From the NCBI GenBank assembly GCA_025769875.1, contig JAGFNK010000120.1:58457-122456 (forward strand): DNA of 64,000 bases, in the 5' to 3' direction. Numbering within the stretch: the stretch's first letter is position 1; every line of letters starts with the position of its first letter. A model generated the notes under the pieces. It saw nothing but the letters and a program-made list of their open reading frames with translations. It was not told where the DNA came from and searched no databases. Shown here in pieces: positions 31,960 through 44,724 of the stretch. Origin of the DNA: Russula earlei (taxonomy: Eukaryota; Basidiomycota; Agaricomycetes; Russulales; Russulaceae). Made by a program: the position numbers and the translations under genes.

Positions 31960-33544
31960 TCATGAGTAACCACGGATACCGAGTACGCGACGGACGTCGC
32001 CCGTAAAGCGCAGCGAGTCTAGCACAGGGAGGAGGTCGAGCAACGCCTCGTCCGATGGGTCATGCGTCCAGCCTTCGATCGGGATGCCATTCACTGCGAC
32101 GTGACGTTGATTGAATGATCGGAATAGGAAAGGAAAAAAAGGGGGCAGAACGCATGACGCACTTTCGTTCACGCTATAGCAAATCGGGGAATTGTCGACG
32201 AGGCAGATTCGCGAAAGGTCTTGCTCGACGAGGGCGAGATTCTTGGTGTATGATCCGTTCGGAAGCTGGGTGCAAGACTACATGATCCGAGAAGGTCGGA
32301 TGAGAGAGCGCCCTTTTCCGGCGCAAAAGCCGAGAAGCAATAAATCAGGGCGCCACACACCTCGCGAAAGAACCGGCGTCTGAGGATGCCTTGTCCGGCA
32401 TCGAGCCAATCGATGACAGGATCCGCATACTCCTGCATCGAGGCCGTGAAAATCACGAGCGTATACCAGGCCGACACCTAAATCGGACGTGCGATCGTCA
32501 ACGCCGCTCCAAGCGGGAGACAGAATGGCACAGACTCGTCACACGCACCTTTCGCAGAAAAAAATCCACAAACGGACGCTTGTATACGTGATAGAGCGTG
32601 CTGCGACCGCCCAGGACTACCTCTACCGTGTGCGAGGCTGCTCTACGAGCGCCGAACAGACCTCGGATGCCTGCCGCTGGGAGAGGCCGGGACGTCGAGT
32701 GGATCAGCGTCTCGTCGAGGTCGAGGACGAGGGTCTTGGGTAAATGAAATGGTGTCTTCCGAGGTGCGATCGGCAAGCCGGCACTGTGAGAATATGCGGG
32801 TGTGGGGGAGCGTGAAGGTGGTGGCGTGGGCATCGGGGATGCGACGAAAGTATGGGATGGCGGCGGGCAGGCCAAAGAGGAGGAACGATCGGAAAGGGTC
32901 GCACCCGGAGCTGGTGTGTCGGTGGAAATACGACGAGTGAATAGAGACGGGTTGGCGGCCCTCGTCAAGGGATGAGCCAAGACCGCCGTTGTCGCCACAG
33001 CCTCCGGTAGGGACGGCGCATGCTCGGGGACGACTTGATGCGCGGGGGAAAGCATAGCCATGCCCTCTCGTTCGTCCACGGAGGGTTCCTGCCCTGAGCC
33101 GGCGCTCCTACGTCGAATGCGAAGTCCGCGTGGGGTCAACCTGCGTCCGTGCCACACGTCGTCCACGCGGAGGGAGGCCGCGGCAGTACAGAGGGCATGC
33201 CAAACGAGCTCGAGGAGACGGACAAAGAGGAGGCGGCGAAGCAAGGTCTGGCTTGTCGACTGGGGTTTCGCCCGGATGGTAGATCGGATGGAGGGACGGC
33301 GGCGGAGCACGGGTACGCGAGAGGGAGACGAGAGGGAACGGCGTAGTGGAGGGGGTGGGGCAACGAGAGACCGGAGGGACCATGCTGTGTGCTCTGTCGT
33401 GCGGTGGTTCATCGCCAAATCGTCTGCTGGGGAAGATGACGGTCGAGGCCGGTAAAGTGCGAACCCTGGGGTGGGTGTATTTGGTGGGGTACGTGAAGAA
33501 GCTAGCCCGTCGAATTGGCGAGAAAGGTATGTGAGGGAGTTCAT
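31960..33544 (-). CDS. NEM1: NEM1-like phosphatase (nuclear envelope, HAD/FCP1 family)
   Basis: Four exons (33544-32549, 32477-32361, 32277-32163, 32093-31960) give 453 residues. The N-terminal ~250 residues are Ser/Pro/Arg-rich with a hydrophobic stretch (FVRLLELVWHALCTAAASL) that may anchor it in the membrane. The catalytic NIF domain starts at TLVLDLDETLIHS (DxDxT active site) and includes LYHVYKRPFVDFFLRK, WYTLVIFTASMQEYADP, LSRICLVDNSPICYS and NGIPIEGWTHDPSDEALL. In yeast, Nem1 with Spo7 dephosphorylates the lipin Pah1 and controls nuclear-membrane growth and lipid storage. It is transcribed towards SNF7 (convergent). Confidence 0.92.
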
Positions 33545-33781
33545 GGTTTGATGAGAAGGGAGATAAGGAAGTGAAGAAAGAAAGCAAGGGCGTATTTAAC
33601 GCAGAAGAGGAGAGAAAGGACGCACGCGCAGGCACGCACGGGGGTGAGCAGGCAACAGTCAGTGATTTGGTAAGAATGCAATGCAGTGGGGTTGATCGCA
33701 GCACGTGCGCCATTCCCCTCATATGAGATACTCGGATACACATTCTAAGGTAACACATCTAGAGACGACAAATGTACAGAT

Positions 33782-36376
33782 TCAACAGCCCCGTTTCAAG
33801 GCACGCTCACCTCGACTTTCTTCCAATCTTCGCTTCCTAGTTCCATCGAGTTTGATGGAGCTCAGAGATGGCCTTGCCCTGGGATCATCCCTGAGAAGAG
33901 GTCCAGCGAGTCCCACAAGTTCCTCTCTTTTATCAGATGACACATACTTTGCAAAATATGCTATCATCTGTCCACATGCCCACCGATCAGCGAGGATGGG
34001 ACTGTACCGTTGCACCGGTCCGTCCCTCGTTCCGACCTCCGGCGCAATCCATGGTGGTGTCCCACACCAACTTTCAATCATTGTCTCCTCGCTCTCGACA
34101 AATTCAGCAAGGTCAAAGTCAATGATATACAATTGAGGCGGCTGGTATGTGGACGCAATGACAACATTTCCAGGCTTCAGATCACAGTGAGCGACGTTGT
34201 GATCATGTAGGAATAATACGCCTTCGATGAATTGTTGGCAAAGGGGCACAACATCGTCGGGATATTTGTTGAATTGCAATACTTCATCGAGGGGCAAACC
34301 CCAGGGCAGTACGATCGCTTTCCTACCGATGCTGAGTTTAATGATGTCATGCAATGGAATCGTGTGATTCGTAGCCTCCTTGATATTACTGAGGTATTCA
34401 AGGAATTCAAGCTCCTGATCGTCGTCACCAAGAAGCTTGAGGACGACAGATAGGCCACTTCGTGATGTGGCCTTACACACCGTTGGCTTTAACTTTAGTA
34501 AATACTTTATGAGTTGAACACTCTCAGACGACGGGGAATGTCATTGCTTACTGGTGTCAATAATGTCAATCCTTCTGGCAAGATTGGAATCTTGTATCCA
34601 GCTGCTACAACGTCATCTTGCACTGATGGGTTGTCAAAGGAGTCATTTGCACCGCCAGGAGCGGATTGACGGCGATAACTACGCGGTGCATCGGTATCTC
34701 GCTGATGTTTCTTTCCTGACACGAGTGATGGAAGAGTATTGCGTTCTACATTGGCCTTTGCATCCTGTAGGCGACATGTAGGGTTGTCAAAAGTGTCGTT
34801 TTCAAACTTTGCTCGGAACGCAAAGTTGTACAATTGGAACAAAAATTGGAAGAGTTCCTTGGGCGCTGTTAAATTAAACGTTTGGGTAATATATTGAACC
34901 TAGAAACGACTTGTGAGCAGCCAGCCACCTGATTAAATCGATTGAGTTCAATACCTTGTCGGTTGAGGTGTTGGGTTGATTGACGAGATGTTGGACAGCT
35001 TGAAAGCTAGAATCAACATAGATTGCCATGATAGTGACCGCATCATCCGACTTCCGCAGATTGTTTCCAATTCGGGCAAGGCAAGATGCTTGCAGTAGCA
35101 TTCTATGTTTGTCGGTTTCGGATGAGCTAGAGCTGACCTCGAGGACAAGGTGAGGAAAGGACCGGATGCGTAGATGGAAGTCGCTCATCGGGTAATACTT
35201 GTGGCTACCCTCTCGGTTTGTTTCGATGACGAGAGGGAAAGGCCATGCCTTGCGGCTTGTCATGTCAAGTTAGATCATATATATGCGCGATGTGTGGTTC
35301 AATTAACTCACAAGCCATATTGAGCAGGAATTTTATCCACCGCGTCAAGGAAGGGAAGGAGGAGAGTTCTCACTTGTGACTCTTTATTGCCCTTATAGTC
35401 GCCAATTTTCGAAAGGTGACTGTGGTGTAACACAGAAAGATAATGTGCAAGTTCACTGCACGTCACGATATCGGACGTGCTCGTGCTCTCTGCGGTGGCC
35501 ACCTCGAACCACGAGTCGAACGAATCTAAGGCTTGTCGTAACCAATAAAAACCTGGTTCCTATGACATAGCAAGTCAGATGGTCCACAGATCAAGAGAAA
35601 AAGGAGGCGCATATACGGAATCTTGAAAACGGCGTTTGCGCCTCAAATGTTCACGAAACCTAAACAAGGGATGATCTTCTTCAAGTTCATCTTCTCCAAG
35701 TTCATTAATGCTGTTGTTGTCCACGTGATCGCTCTGAATCGTCGCGTAAGAATCAGCATTCGGAAGCCTGAAAGGCACTATAGGGTCGGCATTGAAAGAT
35801 CGAATTTGTTTGAGTCTTGGTCGTTGATCGTTGTCTGATTTGTCAGAATTAGACAAGAGAGAAGAAATGTTAGTAAAATAGAAACGAGCCATGAGAAATG
35901 AATGACATACCTTCAGGTGATATTTGCAAGACGAGCTGGAGATGGGACTCATCGGGTTGCCCATCAAAGACATCCGACAACCGTCTCATTGACGGCAACG
36001 GATCATCCTCCAAGGACAGTTCTTCAACTTTTTCCTTGATTTTCTTATCGGAGTCGGAGGAGATATCGATATCGACCTTCAGGATGTTTTAAACCAGCTT
36101 GCACCCAGAAATGAAGACACTCACCTGCCAAACGTTTATCCGATCTGCTAGAACTTCTTTTAATCGAGGATGGACTTCTGCCTTTATTATCTCCCCTAAC
36201 TGGTGCACTAACTTGTATCTTCCGATACGAATTGACCAAGGGCATTGAGTTATGTCGCGTATCCAATAATTGAGGACGAGATCGTCTTCGCGACCGACCT
36301 GCGTATCTGAGAGTGGCGACGAGGGTCCTGCGATAGGTGACGGAAAGAAAGTACTTTTCACCTTTTTGAGTGGCAT
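33782..36376 (-). CDS. Crinkler-like protein with C-terminal kinase domain
   Basis: A multi-exon minus-strand gene. Exon 1 (from 36376) plus the next exon give an N-terminal domain like fungal Crinklers: LNYWIRDITQCPWSIRIGR, VHPRLKEVLADRINVWQV, then a LSDVFDGQPDESHLQLVLQ segment. A middle region follows in exons near 35,900-34,510 (WLRQALDSFDSWFEVAT, DFHLRIRSFPHLVLEVSSS). The last part (34480-33782) is a protein-kinase C-lobe: VAHCDLKPGNVV (catalytic Asp; HRD is HCD), IIDFDLAEF (DFG is DFD), and GTPPWIAPEV. The Gly-rich loop is weak, and the exact borders of some introns were not fixed. No classical signal peptide is seen. Crinklers of fungi are thought to act in nuclei or in competition and host contact; the role here is unknown. 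Confidence 0.72.
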
Positions 36377-36503
36377 TATTAAGGTGGTAAGTCTATGAGG
36401 CCTCGCGTGCGAGCCAGACTTGTCGAGCGTGGGAGTGGATGGATTGAGTAAGGGGGTCGATGACTACACGACGGACAGGAATGGATAAGTCCAGTCCACT
36501 AAA

Positions 36504-36554
36504 ACTCAACTCAGTGGTCAATAAAGGTGAAATATATTGACCACTGAATTGACT
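36504..36554. repeat. Short hairpin
   Basis: ACTCAACTCAGTGGTCAATA and its near-complement (18 of 20) at 36535-36554, with an 11-bp loop. Confidence 0.6.
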
Positions 36555-36899
36555 CAGCTCAGATTACAAATTATTTTAAAACAATTGATTGATTTGTTGC
36601 CCTCTCCTCATGCATCGCATTATTGTAAATATGTCAACCCAAACAATTAGAACTTAGTCAAATGCTTAAGAGAGGGCAGCTCAGTGCCCAAGTTATGTAA
36701 CCTAAGATGCAACATGAGTCGCCCCGAATCACCAGGGGGATCATATACACTTAATTTGCCCGATCAATTTAGCCTTAGCAGACTCGGATAAACTTAACAC
36801 AATGGCGTATGTTAATACATGGATTTATATTGAATAAATCGAGACATAAAGTGCATCCACAAATATGACACCAAATTTTAAATAGGAACGGTCTACTCA

Positions 36900-36965
36900 T
36901 TACATGGCGATAATCGGCCGATGGGGATCAATTGCACCCGATGGGGATCAATCGCCTCGATGACA
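36900..36965. repeat. Dispersed repeat, partial copy with internal duplication
   Basis: CGATGGGGATCAAT occurs twice (near 36919 and 36938), and the second copy is followed by CGCCTCGATGACAGAGA. It resembles the repeat copy at 39955-40245. Confidence 0.55.
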
Positions 36966-37457
36966 GAGACTGACCACACAGATTAAACTCAACGCGAAGA
37001 TCTGGGCTTTACATTTTGTTACAATTTTACTCGAGCCAAATAATATAGTTAGCATTCTTATAATTGAATCTTGTTTGTATTTTCCCACTAAGAACCAAGT
37101 CTGTGTTGAAGGCAGCGGGCGGCGGCTTGCTGAGTTCGCGAAAACACACACAAAAGAAGGGACAAAACAGGTCTCTTGTTCCAAGGCGTAACTAGAGTTT
37201 CTACATACGAGACGCGATCTATGAGAGAGGGGGATATTGGGGGATTGGGGAGACAGAAAGACGCGAGTTGGGAGTGCGATACATGGATGTGGAACAAGAC
37301 GAGCCAGAGCGATGAGCTGCGATGAAAGAGGGTCGAGAGCTGGCTGGGCAGCGGAGGTGGAACCGGTACGCGATGAAAGAGAGTCGAGAGCAATGACGCA
37401 GGGCTGGAATGGGATGCCGCCTTACAGCGGGACACTGTGTGACGACGTACTAAAGAA

Positions 37458-39824
37458 TTACCTTGGACATGGAAAGCTTTGCGAGACAGCCGACAAGCTA
37501 TACCTGGAAAGTGAAGATCCTTTTGGTGGATATCGTCCTCTACGCTTTTTGTTGAATGATAGACCCTTTTTTTTTTCTACAGGACTATCATCATCTTTAG
37601 CCTTGCGCTTGCGGCAGCCCCTGCTGAACGTTGGATCATGACCAACGATGTTCTTTGATAGGCTGCCGTCATCGTCGGACCAATTTTTGGATTCCAGGTT
37701 CCGTGTTATGAGATTCAAGACCCATTCAGAAGAACAAAGCTTCTCGTGAGCGTCCTTGACCTCCGTCCGGACATTCCTCTCCGCTTGAGGTTCGGGCATA
37801 ATTGATTTTGGGTTAATATCATCATAGAAGGTTTTAAGAAGGGTGCGCAACTCTTCAATGATCTGGCGGCATGGTTCCGGGACAAAACCAAATGTATCCG
37901 GGTGAAGCATTAGTTTGTGTAGGAAAGATAGCTTTCCGTCACCGCCCCGGATAACACCATCTTCATCCACGTCTCTGTATCCATCAAATACGCGTTGCAT
38001 ATCTTGTGATTGGCCCTCGATCGCAGAATGTCGGCATTTCATGACAATATAAATAAGAACCCAGTAAAAGGATTCAATATCATCTGAAATTTGATGAGAT
38101 CGAGCGTGAGGGTGTAATAAAAGTCCTGTTGATATGAACTGCCATGTACCCTGAACACGAAGTCAATTCGCCGCGCATAGGGGATAAACAGATCATACCG
38201 TGCGGGAGTGTTGTCTCTGCTGGGTCACATCCACCCTCTTGGACATGTCCCAGTCGATCAATAAACCTGATCGATCTGGGGCGATCAGAATGTTTCCTGC
38301 GCTCACATCCCGATGTAAAATTTTTGCTTTGTCGTATGCGTCCGTATGAGCTGTTCCAAATTGTCAAACAACAAACTTAAACGTAACGCCAATCCTCACC
38401 GATCATAGCATCCCGAATGACCTGGCATAGCTCCCGAGTCGATCCGAACGTACTCAGCGGCTGTCCGAGCGTGTTCAAGACAAGTCGGTAGTGGACATAT
38501 CGTTTGACGCGCGGTGTACCGGGACACCAAATACGTTTGCGTTCGCCATCTTTCACATAGTCTTGCGTCCTTGTGCATTGTACGTCGAGTGAATGCTCCG
38601 GTGTCGACAGCACGTCGCCAGCTGGACCCAACTCCGGAATGAAACGCACTTTTGCTTCTAGTAAATCGCGATAAATATCCCCTTCTTTCTCGATACCTGG
38701 GAAATCGGTACGCCAGTAATCTTTGAGGTAAACCAGTTTATTCCGTTCGACGTCATGGCACACAAATCCAAACGTCGACCGACCAAAAAGGGTTTTCGTC
38801 TCCCATATTGGTTTCCATATGATATAGGGCTTCGGCTGTCCGTCCGTGGCATGATCGTCATTGACGAGAATCTGGCGAAGGTCTTCAACTTCAATTTTCT
38901 CGACGTCCATGTATACCGCCAGCGTGGACTGTGCATCACCAACCCCCTTATCGTTCTTCGAGACCGAGGTGACAGTGGTGTCGTATCCACGCTGGGCAAA
39001 AGTGAGAGAGTTGAGCCTCCAGATGAATTCGGAAAGGGTGTTGGGATTTTTGGTCCAATCGAATATCTCGGTATAGATTGCACCACTGCGATCCCATCGC
39101 AGTAGTCGCCCTTCTGCCTTTCCAAAGAGGATGATCGAGTAAGAGAAGACCCGAAACTGTGAACGATGGATAGAAGTGGCATAATGTGTGAGTTGACCAC
39201 ACACACGATACGCGCGCTCAGTCCACCTAACGTGACACTCGACCCCAGCCTCTCGCCTCATATGTGTAAGGTTGCGAAAAATGTCCTCTTTTCCCTTTTT
39301 GTTTTCGATCCACACATCGACCGCTCTCCAGTCCAGTGAGGTCAGCCGCTCGTTTTCCTGATGACCTTCCCTTTTCCGATAGATAACGATGTCTGGTCTC
39401 CCTAGGATTGCCTTATCTTGCTTGGCAGTGGTGTTGACGAATGTGAGATTATCAGCGAGGCCGGACGTTTTGATTGCCTGTATCTGTCATGTACGTGAGC
39501 GTGGATCCCCCCTTGAATGTGGGGACTGACAAAGTGATCCTCATTGTGTGAGACGGAGCGCTTGTCGAAGCTGATGATGCGCTCCGTCTTTCGAGCTTGG
39601 CTTGCTTCTGGCACGAATTCCGAGAGGAATTCGGCTATTGGCATAGGCCCGACAAATTTGTCACATACGTCCCAGGTCATGTCCTTATATCTCTCTGAAG
39701 CTAGCTTTTGAGGTGTGGATGTGTGTGTGTGACTTCCTGATAGGTCGTATTTTAGAGGTGAAAAGGTTATAGTTAGACTACTTTGCTCGGTTTGAGGCGG
39801 CGTGCTGGGACGGATGACGGCCAT
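37458..39824 (-). CDS. FunK1 fungal-type protein kinase
   Basis: A minus-strand gene starting MAVIRPSTPPQTEQ (39824). After an intron near 39,475-39,530, the FunK1 N-lobe region follows (GRPDIVIYRK, TSLDWRAVDVWIENK, FRVFSYSIILFGKAEGRLL, LFGRSTFGFVCHD, LVYLKDYWR). The next exon carries KILHRDVSAGNILIAPDRSG (catalytic Asp) and LLIDWDMSKR (DFG is DWD). After another intron comes GTWQFISTGLL and DDIESFYWVLIYIVMK. The C-terminus is basic (CRKRKAKDDD, NKKRRGRY). Introns are near 38,375 and 38,155. FunK1 kinases are expanded in mushrooms and linked by expression to multicellular development; substrates are unknown. All catalytic residues seem present. Confidence 0.9.
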
Positions 39825-39954
39825 GTTGTGAGATGAGACAAAGAAAAGGTGAGAATCACCTACTGCAATCAGTACGTGGTCCCGCAGTCAATGATTCTCT
39901 CTACTAATCTTAAAACAGGTTGTGTGCGGCAGCAATTACATGTACCATATGAAC

Positions 39955-40245
39955 GATCACTTCGACGTACATACTCGAGCGAAACCAGGGTGGTTCAGGG
40001 TGCGCGAGCTCGCTCGCTTAAGTATCTGCCTACTACACGGCCACGGCCAGTGAAACCCGGAGAACCGCGGGCCGTAAGTGCCTTATCGGCAATAATTGGC
40101 CGATGGGGATCAATCTCCCCGATGACGGAGATACGCACATATGCGCTTTCATGCAAATTCTCACACACAGAATAAAACCGAGGAAAGTATTGACATTGAC
40201 ATGAACGACCTGCCAAGTCGTCATCACATATGCGCGCACACATTC
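39955..40245 (+). repeat. Dispersed repeat, copy A
   Basis: Shares TTAAGTATCTG, CTACACGGCC, GGGCCGTAAGTGCC, CCCCGATGACGGAGATA and TGCGCTTTCATGCAAA with the copies at 46330-46560 and 63060-63300. It lies right at the 3' end of the F-box gene. Confidence 0.7.
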
Positions 40246-40247
40246 AT

Positions 40248-41600
40248 CTAAGAGAGACCACGCAATTCGGTAATGACAGTATGAAGCGTGGGCTTTGCTG
40301 CCCTACGTAGTGCATCAAGGACATCCGTCCCCAACTTACCGCCCGCATCTTCCCAATAAACCCTTTCTACCATCGGAAAGGATCGTACATAGGCACACAT
40401 GATGTCCTGTTATATGGGTAAGACATGGAAGACGAAAATGTGGTAAGGTCATACCATATCTCTATGTGATAAGCAAGCCTGGTTCAGGAACCAACTCAGA
40501 GTGCGGATCTGTCTTAGCTCACGAGTTGGGTAACCATCACTATCATAGTGGCTCAGGTTTGTATGCGGTGAGGCAGATGGCAAAGTCGGCAAAATTCGAA
40601 GCCCAAGATGGTCGAGGTTCTGGAAATGGCTCACGATTTGCAAGAGACGAAGAAAGGTAGGATCATGCGGTTGGAATTGGCTCATTTCCACTTCTAGGTT
40701 GTAAAGGCTTGTCGAGTTACCCAGTCGCTCTCCAATGTCACAGCAAATCCCCAATGGAGCACAAAGGGTCAGAAGATTGGGTAGGAAAGGCTGACGGCTA
40801 GGTCGAATGCGGTCCAATGGCACGTTGCATTGGATACGGATGCTCTTAAGGCCCTTGTGCTTGGTTAGAAAACGAATGAGCGCTGGCCCTGGGATATCCC
40901 CTTCGAGAACGAGTTTCTCGAGAGATGTCATGTTGAGCTCGCCAAGTAAAGCGGTCCAGTGGGAGGGTTTCAAAGATACTATGCAAAGGAACAGGGACTC
41001 GATAGGTGAGTGCTTGAGAATCCCCATCGTGGTTTCCGCGATTCCGGGAGCGAAGGCGTAATCAGATGAAATATCAAGTAAATTAATTGTGTGAGAGCTG
41101 CATGCTCCGCTTCGTAAGGCGATGGAGGAAGGAAGACAATCCACAGAACCGAATCCTGCGAAGTGCAGTCGTGTGAGTGGTAGGGTGTTAAACAGTTGGT
41201 GCATTTTGATGAACCCAGAGGCCAGCAGAAGCGGATCGGACCCATGGAGAAGAAGGTGGAAATCCCGAAGATTGCGCGTATTTGAAGGCTCGATAAGGAA
41301 ACGGGTAAGGAATCTCATCGCAGTTCGGGCCTCCAGTGGGGAGCAAGGGATGGAACAGAACATCTTTTCGGGGGGTTTGAAGGTGTGAATAGCAGACCAC
41401 AGTCCAAGAGACGCATATCCGCTCGGTTCATGTAGTGTCACTTCTGAGCCCCCTTCACTTGTGTCGTTCGCCTCAAGCCCACAGCGGTGCAAGTACTCTG
41501 GTAAGAGCGATCGACCTATGGATCGTGAAGCAAGTACCAATGTTCGAAGATCGTCATTGTCCAGATGGGTGGAAATCATAAGAAGTAGTTCGACAGGCAT
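40248..41600 (-). CDS. F-box protein with degenerate leucine-rich repeats
   Basis: Two exons (41600-40455, 40406-40248; 48-bp intron) give 434 residues. The first ~40 residues fit a fungal F-box (MPVELLLMISTHLDNDDLRT, then LVLASRSIGRSLLPEYLH). The rest is leucine-rich with irregular repeats (LTRLHFAGFGSVDCL, SLEKLVLEGDIPG, GLKSIRIQCNVPL, NLDHLGLRILPTL). Such proteins are numerous in Agaricomycetes and probably link targets to SCF ubiquitin ligases. The target is unknown. The gene is complete. Confidence 0.8.
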
Positions 41601-42450
41601 GTCCTGGATCCCTGTGCACTACAAAAGTTGTTACGGAATGGAAATTTGCATGAACGGTCAGCGTACAAGGTGTGTTTGATGCTGCTGTACTCGGCGTCTC
41701 TTAACTGCCTTCCAACGATTACAATCGGTTGATGAGCAAAAGCGCCGTTTCCGCTCATTTCCGTCTGGTGGGCGCTCCAACTGTTGGGTTTATGAGCGGA
41801 GGACAGTCAGACATACGCATTGGCACAGAGGCTCACCCGGTGACGTTTGCAATTGCGTGGTGGTGATGGTGGTGGTGACACAGTATTCCCTCGTCGTTTG
41901 ACTGCAGTCGAATGGCGAAGGGGATTAAGCAATGAAGGGTTCAATACCATGCTTGCGATCGGGTTGTTGTGATACAGAGGCGATTGTCACCGTCATGGTC
42001 TCCATGGGTTTAAATACCTTGAGAAGGTGCAGGTACTATTGTGGGCTCAAACTGTATATTCGGGAGATCGAGACGCATATGCGTATACATCGGCAGCTCG
42101 TCGTAATTGGTTAGGGAGAAACGAGTCATTATCACACGACGAGGATAATTGTTATCGCCAACAAGCACGATGACGAGCGACCAACAGTTAGCGCGTTTGG
42201 GAAGAGATAGAAGACATTCTTACGTGTACTTCTCAAAAGCATAGAACACAGTGCCCTTTTGCAGCACTGTCGAGGAGAGAAGGGTATCACCCAGCACGCA
42301 TGTTCATGAGAGCGGCACTAACTTTGGGGATAATTGTTCTCGCCGTGGGCGCCTATAGGGCGGTCCCTTACGCTTAGAGGTGAGATCATTAGTGGGTCTG
42401 AGCGTCAGACTGCGTAATAAAAGGTCCATACTTACCATGAGGTTTTATCA
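41601..42450. other. No recognisable gene
   Basis: Short frames only. A GGTGGTGATGGTGGTGGTGA stretch lies near 41861-41880. Confidence 0.4.
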
Positions 42451-43347
42451 ATGTATACGATCGACCACGCCGAGCGTGCTCTTCGGCAACACGATCCGAC
42501 CGAGAAGACCCTCAAACGATACAGTATTCCTGTACTACAGGAGTTATGTGTCAAGCGCGGCATCGATGTGGGTGGCTCGAGTCGCCCGCTGAAGAAGCCA
42601 TATATCGATGCACTATTGATCCACGTGAGATGAACTCACCGTCGCTTGTCCTTTATTCACCATGGAAGCTAGCGTGGGCAGCATAGTCGCAGGGACAGGG
42701 ATCAATTAAGATTGAAGATTCGACTTCCGAATTTCTTGCCTCAACGCGTGATTACTCTCCCAAGACCTGACGGCACCTCTGAGCAGAGCATCGCCGATGA
42801 AAACCGAGGCCATCAACAGCAAGAACACAGCGATGAACCAGCAAGCACTTTCCGATTTACACAGCCCACAGCAGCGGAGCATTCACACAGCGAGGTCGAC
42901 ACATTCTACGTCCGGCATGCATTGACTCCAGCACCGACAGACGATCAAGAGAAGATGCCTGACGGAAATACTGATTGTACGTCTGCTCCTGGGTGTCAGT
43001 CAAACACAATTGCAATTCCAAGCAAACGATCCTACCCTTTTGGGAAGGATGCGCCGAGGAAAAAAAGAAAAGTGGAAAGTTACATCCTTGTGAGGATTTA
43101 CGAACAACGAAAGGACCTGGAACATATGAATGAGATCGAATATCCCTTGACGCCAGACGGTGGACTTGATCTTGTGGGGTTATCTCAAAAATTAAACGTC
43201 AGACAGTGCCAGGCAAGTCGGTTCAATATCATACCGATCTGTGGCGTTGGCTATGCTGACTGTCTCCTAAGGTGCTGGACGCCCGCTCTTCACGACCGTG
43301 GTTTAGCAAGCGCCTTGTTTTGGAAAGCGGTGCCATTAGGCTGTTGA
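42451..43347 (+). CDS. SAP-motif protein with basic nuclear-type signal
   Basis: The first exon (from 42451) encodes MYTIDHAERALRQHD, then a SAP-like helix-turn-helix (YSIPVLQELCVKRGIDV, KKPYIDALLIH). A donor GTGAGATG follows HIS at about 42627. The second part is open from 42712 to 43347: a Ser/Thr/Gln-rich, probably disordered segment with PRKKRKVE (like the SV40-type nuclear signal) near residue 113 and a C-terminal segment (YPLTPDGGLDLVGLSQKL). The splice junction between the parts was not settled, and an upstream coding exon is possible. SAP motifs bind AT-rich DNA. Function unknown. A similar SAP-like motif ends exon 1 of the CACTA transposase at 51100-51205. Confidence 0.5.
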
Positions 43348-43714
43348 AAGCAAAAGAAGGGTATTTACGGGTGGTAGTTCAATCATCCTCGTAGCTGCTC
43401 AGTGATCGGAGGGTATAAACCACTACTGCAAGATCCCTGTTTCAGCCAACCCCATGCCTCTGTCTGTCCAGATATAACGACCCCTCGTCGTCATCCCAAA
43501 TTTACAGGCTTCTTTCATGCCGGCATTAAGTATCCACTGTACAAGAAACTGTGCATACAACCAATGCGTTTGTCCGACGGGATAGGACCTCAAATTATAG
43601 GAGTGTTACGATAGACTGGCAAATGATGGGGGGAGACGGAAAAACGAACATGATTGTTGTGGAAGGTAGCGGCTGTCTCGTTGCAACGGTCCATGTTATG
43701 AGGAGACATAACAT

Positions 43715-44684
43715 CTATCGAGAATGTAACATGACAAGGCAGGCGAAATGGATTTCTTTGACATGGGGTGCCATTATAGACCATTTGCTTTGACACTGCT
43801 TTGGTGTCCGGGTCGCTCCCATGGCCTTTGAAATGGAAACCCAAAATCCTCGAGCGGACATGTCCGATTTACCTTCCCGGGCCAACTCCTCAATTGCGTG
43901 ATGAAGTTGGCCTTCCTCCTCCGAAGACCAGGCTCCTTTTCCATACAGATGCAGCGTCAGAAGGTCTTGATAGAACACATATCAGGAGACATACCTCTCC
44001 GTCTGATGCCCTGATATTGTGTGTGTTGGCGAAACCGGTCGCTACAGTCGGCCGGTGAGCGCTGCACTAATTCTGCGACGGCAACCCAGTCATTTCCTTT
44101 CTTCTGGACAGCTCTGTTGGGAGGAGGGAGATAAGAAAGGAAACATGTGGAGACTGACAGACGTCTCACCTGCGCAGCTGCTCATCCTCCGCAGCCCCCC
44201 ACTTCCCTGCTTTAGCAAGGGGATCACGCGCACGCCGAACGTGGTAAAAGACGGACTTGACCCCCCTCTGGGGCACGGCACGAGCTAAAGCACACATATA
44301 ACACATATATCGGCATTACTTGAGTATACACCGACCGATGCGGCTCCAAAACCCATTAGTAGGCTGGGAAGAGTATATGAGATCATCCAACTGCTCGTCA
44401 TCCAGGTCATTTTCCTAAACGGCAGTGCGTTAGCAAAACAAATGATGATTCCAATGCATTGCGCACCTTCTTGTACGTCCCTAATGCGGCATGAACTTGT
44501 CCTACCTCCTCCCTAGTGAACGGACCCTTACGACATGATATGCCTGAGCAAGTTGAAAATCACGTCTGAGGCTAGAAACTTCAAAAGCTCACTCACCAGC
44601 GTCCCCGAATTGCTTGACACTCATCCATTGTGTTGCTAGGAACTCGGGTATGTCCTCTGGAGATACAGTACAATGCTGATTCAT
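43715..44684 (-). CDS. Reb1/TTF1-like Myb DNA-binding protein
   Basis: Starts at ATG 44684 (MNQHCTVSPEDIPEFLATQW). Exons separated by ~50-bp introns give a row of Myb/SANT-like units: CRKGPFTREEVGQVHAAL then FWSRIGRCI, ARAVPQRGVKSVFYHVRRAR then GKWGAAEDEQLRR, GNDWVAVAELVQRSPADCSD then RFRQHTQYQG, and GAWSSEEEGQLHHAI then GFWVSISKAMGATRTPKQC. This order (KGPFT..., the VYHHVRR-like linker, W-rich repeats) fits Reb1/TTF1 proteins, which bind rDNA terminators and promoters. The C-terminus after KW is unclear: the frame ends soon at 43715, where homologues continue, so there may be another intron or a truncation. Confidence 0.75.
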
Positions 44685-44724
44685 ATGCTATATTTCCTGG
44701 AGGACATTAGTGAATGCGGAGGGA

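Larger units (their letters stand above)
36377..37457. other. AT-rich intergenic region with a repeat relic
   Basis: No gene supported. It contains an imperfect 20-bp hairpin (36504-36523 with 36535-36554) and a copy of the dispersed repeat (36900-36965, GCCGATGGGGATCAAT). Confidence 0.5.

Noticed and set aside
33060..33455. Plus-strand Arg-rich frame of 131 codons
   Set aside because: Antisense of the NEM1-like N-terminus; no domain and an odd composition.
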